DNA from: Paragonimus skrjabini miyazakii
Taxonomy: Eukaryota > Platyhelminthes > Trematoda > Plagiorchiida > Troglotrematidae
Assembly: GCA_014338405.1 (NCBI GenBank)
Contig: JTDE01000194.1
Span: forward strand, 13,634-77,633
DNA: 64,000 bases
Direction of reading: 5' to 3'
The notes under the pieces are model-generated. The model ran no database searches. It was not told the DNA's origin and saw nothing but the letters and a program-made list of their open reading frames with translations. Made by a program: the position numbers and the translations under genes. Below are positions 12,990 to 24,619 of the stretch, piece by piece. Position 1 is the stretch's first letter; every line of letters begins with the position of its first letter.

Positions 12990-13370
12990 GGTGCAACGAG
13001 TCTGTCAGCTTAGATCTTATGTAGTGGGACCAAAGGATAAATCACTGACGTTGCGAAGATATTTACAGTAGTTTTCCACACTCGATTTCATCACTCTAGA
13101 TACATTGTGGTTTAGGAGAAGTTTCGTCTTGGATGACAGAGAAATTCCAACTAATCCTGTTTCTCTAGTATGCTAAAAAATGACGCTACCACGGTTGGAT
13201 CATGATAACAACTGCCTGAAGGTAGAAGGCAAGGCGTGCGAGGACGAAGTGTAATACTTATTCAAACAACTAACCAGTAATCTAGATGTGGTTAGCAGTA
13301 CATGTACAGCGAAAGTAACAGGCATGAAAACAATGTGTAATGAAGGACTATAAAAGTGACAGACTCTACA
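12990..13370 (-). repeat. LTR-like sequence next to Gypsy pol relic (LTR copy A)
   Basis: This region aligns over about 350 bp with 30745-31108. Strong shared blocks include 'gtgcgaggacgaagtgt' near 13236-13252 against 'cgcgaggacgaagtgt' near 30991-31006, 'attcaaacaa' just after, and the 'tagtgggaccaaaggataaa' block at 13021-13040 against 'tagtggaaccaaaaacaaat' near 30778. On the minus strand it begins with TG (TGTAGAGTC, start 13370), aligned with the TG of the other copy, and a purine-rich stretch (aaggaggaag) precedes it. It lies directly after the end of a Gypsy pol frame, where a 3' LTR belongs. The 3' boundary near 12990 is uncertain. Confidence 0.5.
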
Positions 13371-13417
13371 TAACTTCCTCCTTGGGGTGTTAGACTAAAG
13401 GGAACGCTCGATAATCA

Positions 13418-13875
13418 AGAAAGAGTCAATAGTGGTAATTCGTATAGATCGTCGACCAGCTAACCGTTTGACCAGAACAAGTGTACGATTAAATGAGTTG
13501 GGGTGGGAGGTAAGAGTTGGGGAATGATCACTGATGCCAAATATGGGTTGAGTTGAATTGTTATGAGTAGGTAAATGGGTATAGAATAAGCTGGTTTGAA
13601 ACATCCTTAGATGTAGTGTTTGGCATACTTGAGGGAGACTTGGGATCGCGATCGACATAAGCAACCTCCAATCTGTCAATGTTTACTGAGTGACATATTA
13701 CATTTCTGTTGACGACAAAAAGTTTGTCTATGCAATCAAGCATTCCGAAAGGACCATTACAGCCAGACTGCAGAGACTTCTTAAGCGATATAATGGGAAA
13801 AAAATCAAAAGGACAATTGCGCAGATCACAGTGAACCTGTTCTTCAAACGTGTGAAGTAAGTCGTATCAGGACTC
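13418..13875 (-). pseudogene. Ty3/Gypsy retrotransposon, C-terminal end of integrase (broken)
   Basis: On the minus strand, an open piece from about 13790 to 13561 reads like the post-catalytic tail of a Gypsy integrase. A 'NGPF' motif is followed by 'DKLFVVNRN' and then 'HSVNIDRLEVAYVD', which fits the family pattern 'YdGPf.V..R..K.F.v......VSIDRLKPAyvd'. A further piece around 13440-13482, in another frame, resembles the usual 'TRSGR.V..P' end, and upstream (about 13850-13875) remnants of 'HVfvRtgs' are visible around in-frame stops. The copy is therefore frameshifted and interrupted. RT, RNase H and the catalytic DDE part are missing. The family call is from pattern recognition. Confidence 0.55.
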
Positions 13876-16812
13876 ATAGGTGCTCGAGGCTGAAATCCTC
13901 AGAAGGTTTTATTTGTACTTATCATTCCACACATGCAAAATTTATAGACAGGCTTGAGTAGTCCGTTGTTAGTGTCCTTAAATCTACTTATACCTGTGTT
14001 TACTATAGAGAAACTGTACCCGGATTGTGGCTCAAACCGGTAGGCTTTTGTGTTAAGAGCGAACCTTCTAACTGCCCACCTAGTGATCCAGTATGCTTCG
14101 TACCAAATGGACTGGTTAGAAGCAGTGAGTCTTCAGTGACAGGATCGCATTGGTATGGCCGTAACAGCTCAACGTTTCTGTGGTGTATATTGACCACCTC
14201 ATAAAAGGTGATGCTTCTATAACAGATGACAATCCAGTTATCTATGTAACTGAGGAGGAGTCCACAAATAAACAACTCATCCCAATATGTAGTTTTATTG
14301 CGTCATAAAATAATGTTTTACGATAAACGTTGACTGGACTCCCAGTCGTCATCATATAACTGAATGGCTTGTACGGTTGGTTAATTTGATTTGTCTCAAC
14401 TATCCAAATTTCTTCGGGTGCACGTATTTCATCTCATATCCTTTCTTAATTAGTGATAAACCAAGAGAAAAAGACATTTAGACATTGTTAACATTGATAA
14501 TTATTATCTCACTTGAGAAGGATTTGTGCCATTTAACCCAAACGCATTGAAATCCGGAGACCATTGCAGTCAGCACGAGTACTTACAAAAAAAATTAAAA
14601 CAAACCCAATATGTCTAAGGATTATGGATGGCATGCATAAGTGAATAGTTGTAACAACATCAAAACCCATTATAAGCTTTCGGTGGTTTGAGGTGAACAA
14701 GTACACATCACTTATGTAACGTTAAATTACGCGGTAATTAACTCGTTTGCGAGTCATTTGTATTGTTTATCTTAAACTTATCGGAGTTCTTAGATACGTG
14801 TAGCTGTCAAAGGCATTCATAAGAAGCTTGCAGAACATCGGTTTGCCTCAAAGTCCTAGATGACAGTGTAGTGAGAAAAATAATCGGGGGTTACCGGGTG
14901 AATATACATAACGGGCGGTGACAACTGGTCATGTGCTTCTGGTGAAATTTGATTATGAAACACTACTTGCAACATCGTACCATATGAAATTATTGTCTTC
15001 TAGAATCTTCAAGTAGACTAAGTTTCAACACACTCCCTATAAATGCTTTTACTACCTACATTGATCTACTGAATCCAGTTGGTTAGAAGTTAATATTACT
15101 ACTAGCTCACAAGTGAGCTATCAACGACAAATTTAACTGTTTACTGTCTCCATTGTACGAATTGTGCCTAAGGTTCTGTTGATACGCAACAAACACGAAA
15201 CCGATCATGTACTTCCGGTGTATCCTTTCAGGAAACAGAGCTGTTTTCGAAAAATTTTCACTTTAGCCTGATGAAATGTAAACACACTCACAAAAAAAAA
15301 TTTGTAATGGGCACAAACGTTTCAATTTTTCATCACTAACTCCCGTAATGTCAAATGCAGAACATCCTGTAAGCAATCAGTAGTTACCGTTCGGTAACTT
15401 GCTGGCCACTCATAACTGGTGCTGACACTAGGAATTCTTGACCGACCTCACGATTTCTGTGAAGTGCTTCAATTATTTGGAACACACCCTATTTATATCA
15501 TCTAACATTGCTGAAATTTCTTCTTAAATTAGTTTGTAACTTTTCATTAAACGATGTAACACTTAGGAACTTTTCACCGTATTATATCGGCTGTATGAAC
15601 TTGTGTACAAAAGAAAAGACATGAACAGTTTACTTCGCCTAGCAAACACGTATCAGATTTGTGACTATCGGTTTTCCATACTTCTAAACGCATACATTTA
15701 CCTTTCAAGGTAAACCCCTTAGATGACCTTAGCTATACATGTGGGTGATCGTTCGATTGATAACATTTTTGTCAGTCTCACGTTCCTCAAAGTCTTGACT
15801 TACTGGACACCATATCTTGGTCACACTACATGGACTGGCACAGAACAACCAACGTAACCAGCCCGAGTGTGTTGTGTTTAGGGGAACGTTTTCTGGCATA
15901 AACAAATACCGAGTTAGTTTACCTTTGATGAAGCTTGTTGCAATGACACTATTCGTATGTGGTTGATGAACTCCGTATATTGTTCATGGTTTGTTTATTT
16001 TAATTTTACATACCCTTCAATCGTATTTGTAAATACCCCCACACATTCCTACGCCTTATTTTTTCTGAATACTATGAAATGAATTTAACTCCTACTGAGA
16101 GTTATACTGATGCACTGGGACCTATACCAATCTGAAAGTCTCATTATTCTGACTAAAAATGGGATGCTTATAGTAATTTTTATAGATTGTAACATTGATT
16201 GTATGATTGAGAAATTCCCACTTACATCCTCCAACTGATCAGACGACAGCCCGTATTCTGGCGAAGCCAGTTTTGCGTCCACAACCAACGATTAGATTGT
16301 GATCTCTAGTAGTTTTATAACACCGTAACCACCTCAACACAAATTCTCAGGGGCTACTTCCGAGTAGTTTGCCATAAAACTCAGATTTGTACAACTTCTA
16401 CATTCAAGTGATCTAGAATTTTAGTAAATCATGCAGGTGATCGGTTTCAGTGGGCAGTCAAAAATAAACTTGCTTCATAAGGTATGAGTAAGTGGATGTT
16501 CTACCAATTCTTGTCTGATCAAAATGAACTGTCTCGTTCGTTTTTTATTATAGCAACGTGGTGTTTAAGTGGTATCAAAACTGATTGGCATCATAAACTA
16601 GACAAGCAACGTTAAATTCACTAAATTAGGTTCTTAACAGAAGTAAAATGTTAGTTAGAAAATGTTTGGCGCAATCCATTGCCAGCAACTATAGTTCATA
16701 TCCATTACTTGATGTGCGTAATTGTAGCCGTTCAGAGCAAATTCACGGTCGTTGTGTATATATATATCGACAAAATCTCACCCCTTCAAAATATTACGAT
16801 TTCAGCCAAATG
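13876..16812. other. Stretch without a recognisable gene
   Basis: Nearly 3 kb upstream of the Gypsy relic (in its orientation) shows no further pol sequence that I can recognise. A 90-codon minus frame at 14003-14275 does not resemble a known retroelement domain. Nothing else stands out. Confidence 0.4.
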
Positions 16813-16844
16813 ATGAGTGACATCTACAAGTAGATGTCACTCAT
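16813..16844. repeat. Perfect 32-bp inverted repeat
   Basis: Arms atgagtgacatctac (16813-16827) and gtagatgtcactcat (16830-16844) are perfect reverse complements separated by only two bases (aa). It lies at the very end of an unassigned plus-strand frame (16648-16833). The chance of a 15-bp perfect arm pair with so short a loop is small, but I cannot assign a function; cruciform DNA, a transcription-factor palindrome and a recent foldback event are all possible. Confidence 0.9.
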
Positions 16845-16931
16845 TAAGCCTAGACAGTCACAAGTCTGCTGCATTGTTTCAAAACAATCGAAATTTTAGT
16901 ACATACTGGTCACACGAATTGTTATTCAGAC

Positions 16932-17285
16932 CTAATGACCTAAATCCATCGTGATATCATCAAGATAGTGACCAAAATTTTCATCACATGCATTCTTTGA
17001 ATCAACTGATGGAATTGAACAACTCAGATGTCCGTCGGTAGCTGACCATCGACCATAATTCAGGAAAATCATCTCCAGAAAGTCAGTGGGATATGGAGGA
17101 AGGGGCACTCCGGACAGAGTGTATGAAGCGTAGTGATCGAAAAAAATACGAACGGTAAAAAGGTGCGCATACATTTTGTTCGCTTGGGGGCGTTCACAGG
17201 AGTTCTCACGCATTGCAGCCGCGGCAATTCTGTTTGGAGGTATCACTGCCAAAAACACTAACGGACGCGCCAGGGAAATTTTCAA
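16932..17285 (-). other. Unassigned open reading frame, 117 codons
   Basis: One of the longer non-repeat frames in the window. It opens at a TTG, and the first internal ATG is at about codon 25. The sequence is mixed in composition, with a central part rich in aromatic residues (HLFTVRIFFDHYASY) and an acidic C-terminus (HYLDDITMDLGH). I recognise no domain, and no clear 5' splice acceptor marks its start. Frames of this length are expected by chance in 64 kb of AT-rich DNA, so it is listed only because its codon composition looks more protein-like than most. Confidence 0.2.
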
Positions 17286-18394
17286 ACTAATTCGTTACAA
17301 CAGCCGTCCGATGGGAAACTCATTGTGTTGTGTTATGGGAATCTGTTAGAGATAAACATTTGCTGGAGGGATATCACTGTTGTGCGCTACACCATCTGTC
17401 ACTGTGTACCGAACCACCTCACCGAGTAGTTACACTTTTGTAAATCTTACGTCTCACGGTATCTGTGGGTAGCACAGTTTACAAAACTCAACTGATTCTC
17501 TTAGTCGCTATCATCCCAACCCTAGACTACCACTGGAAACACTATGCTTGCGCAACAGCAAACCCTACTCCATCTGAGCATTTTTTGTAAGTTCTGAGCA
17601 AAGCAGTTAAAAATTAGGGTTAACAAGCTCGTCTGTGTTTCAGTGTAAGGATATTACAACACCGCTAAATTATTTTGGCCCGTTGCTGACAGCTTGTACT
17701 CGTAGTTTTGTTGACCTTTGTTTCGCAACAGTGTACCGAACATACCCGTGTTTAATGACCCAGCGCCAGGCGAATTACATCATATTTCTGACTGAATTTG
17801 TTACTACAATTCTTGAAGTTCAAGCATGCGAGGTCAAGGATTTCAATGTTACAAAATGGTTCAACAGTATAACAATGACGTAACCTGTTTTGTTTGTGGA
17901 TTTAGTCTTCAACAGAACTGACTCCAACGTTTGATCGCATAGAAGTGGGTTGCACAGCCAAATCTTGAACAGATTATTGTTGAAAGAAATGAAGTCAACT
18001 TAACTGTATGACTCAGCTAAGTGTGTTGCTACTGTACTGAAGTTCGTTGAATCTGGCCGCATCTTACTTAGGATATGCTCAGATAAACCTTGGGTTGCGC
18101 AGCCAACCATACTTGTTACACAGAAACAGGTTGCAGAACCACGTAGACTATGCGTCAGTAGTATGTTCACACATTTTGTGAAGTTTCTTGTGAAGGTATC
18201 ATTTAAAGCAAAACTTTTGGCATGCAAGTTTATACTGTTTGTCTCAGTAAGCAAAACAATTGTTGAGAGACCTCGATCACGCAAAAGTTACTGCAATACA
18301 ATCTACTCGTTTTGTTCCGCCTGAAGTGACCGAAAGAGACTATGCGATACTGTTTATGTATTGAACACAAAGGTCTGTTCGAAATAGGTTGCAT
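17286..18394. other. Stretch without a recognisable gene
   Basis: A short motif, gggttgcacagccaa (17948-17962) and gggttgcgcagccaa (near 18092-18106), occurs twice in direct orientation. An 82-codon frame at 17635-17883 follows a good acceptor-like 'tctgtgtttcag' but has no recognisable motif. Confidence 0.35.
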
Positions 18395-18475
18395 TGTGAA
18401 AGACGTGGACTCCGGTTGGAATCGAACCAGCAACAAAATCACCCTGCACAAACCGCGCATCAACAGTACACGTTG
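18395..18475 (-). repeat. SINE-like family B, copy 2
   Basis: On the minus strand 'ttgttgctggttcgattcca' (complement of about 18417-18436) contains a near-canonical box B (ggttcgattcc) and matches the 24 kb copy, including the following 'gtcc.cgt.tttc.ca' pattern. It lies in opposite orientation to copy 3, about 150 bp away. Confidence 0.5.
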
Positions 18476-18497
18476 AATGAACAACTTTGGCGTTTGT

Positions 18498-18543
18498 GAA
18501 TTCCGGCTTGAACAATTTAAGAATTCCAGCTTGGACAGTTGGT
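18498..18543. repeat. 23-bp tandem duplication
   Basis: Two adjacent imperfect units, 'gaattccggcttgaacaatt' and 'gaattccagcttggacagtt', lie between the two oppositely oriented SINE-like B copies. Confidence 0.75.
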
Positions 18544-18619
18544 GCCTTGAATAACTTGCCTCACTTCATGTGACACGGTGTATCAAACGGGTTATTGGGA
18601 CCAAATTTGAAATTTCTGA

Positions 18620-18790
18620 GCTCCCAGCGTGACTCCCTGGATCAAATAGTGGAGTGTTGGTCGTGTCTGGGCGGTCGTTTCTGTCATTGGCTAGAATCCA
18701 GCCAAATTGCGAATTTTCGTGATTAGGTCTCTTTTAACCTAACAAATCTGACACGCAATCTATCAGTACTACAATAGGTAGCACGGCGCA
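18620..18790 (+). repeat. SINE-like family B, copy 3
   Basis: Landmarks match the 24 kb copy in order: 'tcgtttctgtcattggctag' then 'aatccag' (decayed box B), 'gcgaattttcgtga', 'ctcttttaacctaacaaatc', and a tail with 'atcagtactacaa'. Box A is not convincing here. Confidence 0.55.
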
Positions 18791-20747
18791 CAACATATTT
18801 TCAAGGAGGTAATAATTGGATAGGACTGCTTGCACAATCCTCCAATGAATCGATTGGATCAATATTGAAAATAGAGCGATCACTAGTCCACACAACATGT
18901 ACTTGTCCAGTTGGATTCGAAGGAGTCGAAAGTTTAGTATTGGACATATATGACAATAGCTGTGTGATCAGGTTGTGACTGTTCTGGTGTTTACCGTGGG
19001 TTTTGTACAAACGACTGATCTATTCAGGTTATTATGCTGATCGACAGTTTTTTAAGAAAATTGACATCACCTGTATATCGATCGTGTTAGCATAATTTAA
19101 GTGAATTGCACTATGTAAAACTCAATTGTGAAATGGTTTTAATCAGGTATAGGTGGACTTGAAAGAGACTGGTATCATGGTTTCCATACACTGGTTTGCT
19201 GAATACGATGTGTAAGCTTTATATCTAACACTTGTTTGTATAATACCAGTCTTTCGACTGTGGGTATTCCAGCCGATAGCAATAGAGTCCGTGATATCAG
19301 CCACATTCATAGATGGTGTTTGTGTTCAGTTGTTCTGTATTTATTGGCTTGGAATTTACATAGTACAGAAGAAGTACGCTGCAGCCAAGTTGGTCACAGA
19401 ACTGATATACTTCGGATGAATCACTGTGTTGAAAATTCAACACGTACTGTGTGATAATTTACCACAACGAGTTCCTTTAGTTAGCCAACGACCTTTTCAA
19501 TCTTACAAATCAGATAATGATATAACTTCCGATAGCTGAACCTGGTTAATAAGGTGCCGGCCCAATCCATCACTTCGGTTTCATGTCTCTCTGGGTCAAA
19601 AGTTGTGTGAATATATGAAATAAGCACACACTCTCCGGCTTCCATTGTTATTTTAGGAAGATATAAAACTTTGTCCAACTCTGTTTACCGGCTATCCAAT
19701 ATGGTATATTTACTCTAATTTGGTGAAATATATGGACTTTACGAGGTACACAGTTTGAGATTTTGTTAGAAGCAAACCGTCGCGGCACTGTTTTTGTGTG
19801 TTGAGTCTGCGTGAACCATTTACCAGTCACCTAAATGTTGCTGGTACTTTGGTCCCATGGGTCCGTAATTCCTTAGAAGGATAAAGTAAGCGTAAAACGA
19901 GCATATCCACCGTTCAAAGTTTCCTTTCTGCTTACTGAACGATAATTGCCCCAACAGATCTATGTTTTTCTGTGTCAATATGTCCGTTTATCTGTTTTGC
20001 TTTGTTGCAATGTAAAACCTAATGAATTCCAACGGTTGTATGAGACCACAAACTACAGAATATACTCATCGGAGATTGCAGCTCCTTGGTAGGCTGTTAC
20101 GTTTAGACAATGTATGTGTTTCGCTTTGCGGACACTTGCAGATTTGGCCACGATCCACTGTATGTCTGCTGACCACCTCGGTAAGCACCTTGGAGAAATC
20201 GACGGAATGCAATTTCGTTAGACTGGCTCGACTGTGTGATTTTAAATTTACCGGCTCAAAGCTGACCTAACCTGGGATCGACTCTGGATAGTAAATTTTA
20301 CGTGTATCTAGTGGCCTTAATGCTTGAACCATGACACTGACAGATGGCGTGTTTCCAAAAACACTAATATGAATGGTTCCGTAGTTCACGTGATTTCTCC
20401 TTATAACTTTCTGTGGATCGGCTACATGCTTTGTATCTCCTTAACCGTTCAACTCACAGGCCTTTGTAAAAACCCAGTTTGTGTTTGATAGTCAGCACAG
20501 CAACCAGATGATAACTTAGCATGAAACAGCCACTTATTAAATCTTTACCAATGACTGGACACTTTTGTTCCTCTGCTCGGTGATACGCAACATCTATCGT
20601 TTATGACTACAAGCCATGTTGTAGAATATTTACCAGTGATGCTACAGCTTGGGATTTATTTAATCTTGAAGGCAACAGCCTGCTTCTTCCTTTTCACGTT
20701 TTGTTTCTTGGGTTACTAGTCCTACATATTTACGAGGTTGAGTGTTA

Positions 20748-20750
<3 letters not shown>
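18791..20750. other. Stretch without a recognisable gene
   Basis: Scattered open frames of 60-82 codons without motifs. No repeat family member recognised. Confidence 0.4.
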
Positions 20751-20792
<42 letters not shown>

Positions 20793-20812
20793 GCACATAT
20801 ATATATATGTGC
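20751..20812. repeat. (AT)n microsatellite with adjoining 20-bp palindrome
   Basis: An uninterrupted AT dinucleotide run covers 20751-20790. It is followed after two bases by the perfect palindrome gcacatatatatatatgtgc (20793-20812). The whole tract could extrude as a hairpin and is likely length-variable. Confidence 0.95.
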
Positions 20813-22148
20813 AGTCAGAGCTTAATCGATGGTTTCACCTTCGCCTTGTAGGTTACAGATGCGGATGCAGCATAGCAATAACTGAGGCGATGCAGCGAGA
20901 GAAACACTGCGTTACAAGTATTAGGACGTCCTAGTTACGAGTTTTTGTTGCTTAACATGAGATTGCATATTTAACTCACTCACTAACAGCAGATTAATCA
21001 ACATAGCCTAAAGAAATGCCACAAGTTTGGAATCTGTGTTACAGATGTAAAAACTACAGGAGACAACTGTGCTATCATGGTGACGTGTGTTCAAAACGTT
21101 TTTTGTGATCCACAGCACTGACCTTTGAAAGCTTGTCTACATCATCCGTTTTGCTTTTTTGCAAAGTTAATCTGGCTGAATGACGAACGATAACTTACAA
21201 GATATTGCCATGACTACTCGTGTTAGCTTTTTGTTGAGAAAACCTGCATGTGTGGTCTGTAAAGAAACTGTATTCGCGATGCACAGCCCTGAAAACTGCA
21301 CGTGGTTACTGAATTGAAATATGGTAGAAATTTATGGCATGTAATCTGCTAGAGGGAACAATCTGAAAGCCACACATGTTTAATTAACTATGGGTGTGTT
21401 TGAGGAGGGCCACCACGAAACGTCGCCGATCTAGTAGCTTTTTAGAAGTTTCCAACCGACTCAACTTTGACTGCACAGTGGGCACCTTATTCTGGTATGG
21501 ACAGATTTTAATTGCAAACCTTTTCCTAAAAACCAGTCTGTCCATCATTTATGAGTGTTTCATTAAATGACCCCTAAAAGTTTCACGTCTCTTTAGTTAG
21601 GGGATGTCTGCTGGTTGGTGTCCCTACGTTTGTTGGGTGAGGATAAGATAACCTTCCGGAACTTTTTAATACAGTAAAGATTGACTACTGATTGAATAAA
21701 TTTTACCAACCTTTCTATACAGAAAAATTCCCATAGTAGAATGACTTATTTAAGGAGCAGATTTTGAGCGTCTAATTATGCACCACAAATGATCAGCTTG
21801 TGCTGGCTGGGAGCAGATAGTTATGCTGACTTCACTGGGAGAATTTCCGTAATGGAACTACTACCATTTGTATCTTTTGCTTGTGACTACATAATTTGTA
21901 TATTAAATTAAACTGTTTATTGTCAAAGCCTTCATCTCCAGTTCGTAAGTGGTGACTATTAGTTTGTTCTCGTTGTGATAATATCTAGCAAAAGTGCACT
22001 ACTTTGCATCGGTTTGCTCTTAAGAGAAAGTGGTTAATCATTTATCATTGGTCAGATGGTTTAAGTATTCCTGAAAAGTCTCCAGATCTTCCAGAGGGCT
22101 TACTATTTCTGACAGTTGGCAAGGAAGTGTGGGTGATAGCAAGTAGAC
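20813..22148. other. Stretch without a recognisable gene
   Basis: No recognisable gene or repeat; nothing stands out in this interval. Confidence 0.4.
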
Positions 22149-22430
22149 TCACAACTGGTCACGGCTCTCGTATCCTACGGATTTTTAAATTGAACACTAG
22201 ACTCGAGCCTCATTTTTCTTAAGGATGGCCAGTATTGCATATCATTGTCACTGCTGAGAATTCTGGCCACACTTTCATGAGTCCATCATGTAGACCACTG
22301 CGTCACTGACCTCACATTAGGCATGGCATACCTACTATGTACGAATGCTCAGCCGTGCTCGCTTGTGAGTAATAGTCATGGTATTCGATTGTCTCAAAGG
22401 AAACTCCAACGGATGACCCTGTGATTAAGA
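22149..22430 (-). repeat. SINE-like family A, long copy
   Basis: Aligns in reverse orientation with the 10 kb copy over nearly its full length. The start 'ctcacaactgg', then 'agactcgagcc', 'cagtattgcatatcattg', 'accactgcgtcactgacctc', 'attaggcatgg', 'gctcagccgtgctcgcttgt' and 'gagtaat' all appear in the complement of 9970-10270. It is the second copy showing that the 100-bp extension upstream of the tRNA-like box A belongs to the repeat. Confidence 0.6.
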
Positions 22431-23340
22431 CTCCTCATCAAGTTCGAATCACCAAAATTATTGAAATTGTTGAACGGCAGTTTGGTGATCAATAAGTGTT
22501 GAGGATATTGGTTGATGAGTTGAAGCTCACACATAATTTTCTGCAGCATTCACATTTCCGTAAACGCTTCAGTCAGCTCACCTATTCGTCACATTTCGCA
22601 AGACTGATGTAGAAGAGCACTGAGCACGTGAACACTTAAGGACAAATATTGTAAACGACAAAAAACTCAGAATGAACGACTGTGGAAAGTTGTCACTTTC
22701 AAGAAACCATTACAGTAATTCTCCATTCACGTCAACAGTGAAATTAGCATGACTGCGGTTATGTAGTGTTTGCAGCAAGGAGAAACAATTGGCTCTGCCA
22801 TTTGTCTTGGATCCATGATGGTACATCAGTGGACATGATGTCGTTAGTAGACTAGGTATGTAAGATGGGAGCAATCAGTGGGCTTGTAACACGAACTATT
22901 CTGGCTGTGCTATGCATTACTAAGGACTTTAACGTCTATTATCTGAGTGTTCGGAAGAGTCACTCCGTAAGTACTTATCTTCAACGTGACAATCACCTAA
23001 ACAAAACTACTGATCAGCTGCTTATTGCTATCCTGTGTGCTTTATTGAAAAAGATGTGACTGTGAGTCATCTCCAGAATCTAGATGGACGGTCATTTGAC
23101 AAAAACGGTTACAGAGAATCTTCCTATCGTTCAGTCTTAATTAAGCTTACAATCGGTAGTTCGTTTTGGTATGTCAGTGATTTGTAATGCTGAAAGCTTG
23201 GTGTAATTAAATAGTGCATTGTATTTGGAATTCATGCTCGAAGGGTCCTATATAAACAATGTCTAGAGTGTGCTATTGAATATGACCTGAACTGGCATAC
23301 TTCCATTTGTTAGCTCATTTTTACAATGTATGTGCCTTTG
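22431..23340. other. Stretch without a recognisable gene
   Basis: The stretch 22440-22800 has a faint resemblance to a transposase N-terminal region when translated on the plus strand, but the frame is broken by several stops and I do not call it. Nothing else is seen. Confidence 0.3.
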
Positions 23341-23920
23341 TTTCATCATCATCACAACAGCCATGAGCCTGACCAAAAGGTACTGTGGCTCGGGCCGCCA
23401 CTCATCTCAACAGTGACGTGGAATATCATGGAAGAAAAAGTTACTAAGAAGATTGAAAATTATTAAAACAAGACTAAGTGGAAGAACTAGAAATGGTATG
23501 GATACAGGTCCGCCATTGACTGCGATACATTGCCATCTCGGATAGCGTCTCTAACCAGCGGTTTGAGTGATCACGAGAATCCCATCCAGGCAGGCGACAT
23601 CTACCCACTTTGCTCAATGGAACAGTCAAAGTCTTCATATTTTGTGACCACGTTGTTGCTTGACTACCACGCGGTTTGACCCAACTGTTGGTGGCCTCAG
23701 CGTGTAATGCCCGGTACGGCAAACAATTAGGTGACATACGGAGTACGTAACCCAACCATCGCAAGCTGTGCAACGTGATGAGTTGACCAACTGATCGCTC
23801 ATCCCGAGCTTTCCGGAATACGCGCCGGCGAACGGCCACATTGCTCACGCGATCAGTCCACTTAATATGGGCCAATTCGCGGAGACAACGGTGGTCAAAC
23901 GTGCCTTTGTTTGCTTTCAT
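23341..23920 (-). mobile_element. RTE-like LINE, 5'-truncated copy with RT C-terminus and 3' tail
   Basis: A 148-codon minus-strand frame (23920-23474, stop TAG) matches the C-terminal, post-polymerase part of RTE-type endonuclease-reverse transcriptases known from flukes. In order it shows 'FDHRCLRELAHIKW' (about residues 8-21), 'VSNVAVRRRVF', 'LHSLRWLGYVLRM' (about 50-62), 'VGRCRLPGWDSRDH' (about 106-119) and 'RWLETLSEMA'. All fit the family pattern 'FDHRCLR.iar..w..RVSnaevRRRV ... lhrLRWLGHVLRM ... vGRcRLpGW..RDh...WLETLsdMA'. No polymerase, endonuclease or YADD motif is present. About 130 bp of 3' untranslated sequence follows and ends in a short TGATGATGATGA-like repeat at about 23341-23355, the kind of tail typical of RTE elements. 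The truncation point lies near 23905-23920. The frame is open, so the copy may be fairly young. Confidence 0.8.
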
Positions 23921-24619
23921 ACAAAGGTTTGCAAGTTCACCAATCTGTTTAATCAGAATTAATTAGATACAAAACGCGAATGATAATCCGATTAAGTAGT
24001 AGCCTGGTCGTAGTTTATATGTCAGAGATTATTTGTTTGATCCACAAGCTGCTAACCACAATATTCAGCGCACAATTCAGATGCAGCCTGTTCACGAAAT
24101 TGAAAAAGCATGAACAATTGTACTGGTTATACTGTTCGGTGCTCCTTACAGACTTTTTGTTAAAATTATGCCACCCCAATGGAATATGCGATTAGCTGCC
24201 ATTGAACAATCTGTTTCTCATAGGCAGCCATTTCAGCCGGAATGTATTATTCTCAACGATGTAGCCTTTAACTTGTTTATTTCAGGGTTCGATTACAGTC
24301 GGTCACAGGTAAACACCTCTTTTCGCAGTAAAGCTGAGATAAAGCCTACCGAGAAAGTGATAGACCTGATCATTTTACGTACTTGCGGCTTTTGTTGAAG
24401 AAATTGGGTCTCTGTTACTCCGGTCTCAGCACGATGAATAAACAGTATATTGAAGTAGGAAGCTACCTTTATGGCTAGAACGGTAGCAGCGTTAACTATT
24501 TTGATTCTCATCGGTGCATCTTAATGTTTACTAGCCTAGGAATCTTGTTTGGGCAGATGGTCTGCTGGATCATTTGGTGAAGTCCACATAACATTGGGGG
24601 ATAGATGGATAATTGAGCG
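23921..24619. other. Stretch without a recognisable gene
   Basis: Between the LINE tail and SINE-like B copy 4 I recognise no gene or repeat. Confidence 0.4.

Noticed and set aside
22440..22800. Faint resemblance to a mariner/Tc1-type transposase N-terminus on the plus strand
   Set aside because: The match depends on ignoring several stops and has no catalytic motif or terminal inverted repeats that I can see.
6048..24260. Similar 'cagccattccagcc' segments near 6.05 kb and 24.23 kb in two short frames
   Set aside because: The similarity is limited to about 15 bases and does not extend into a repeat.
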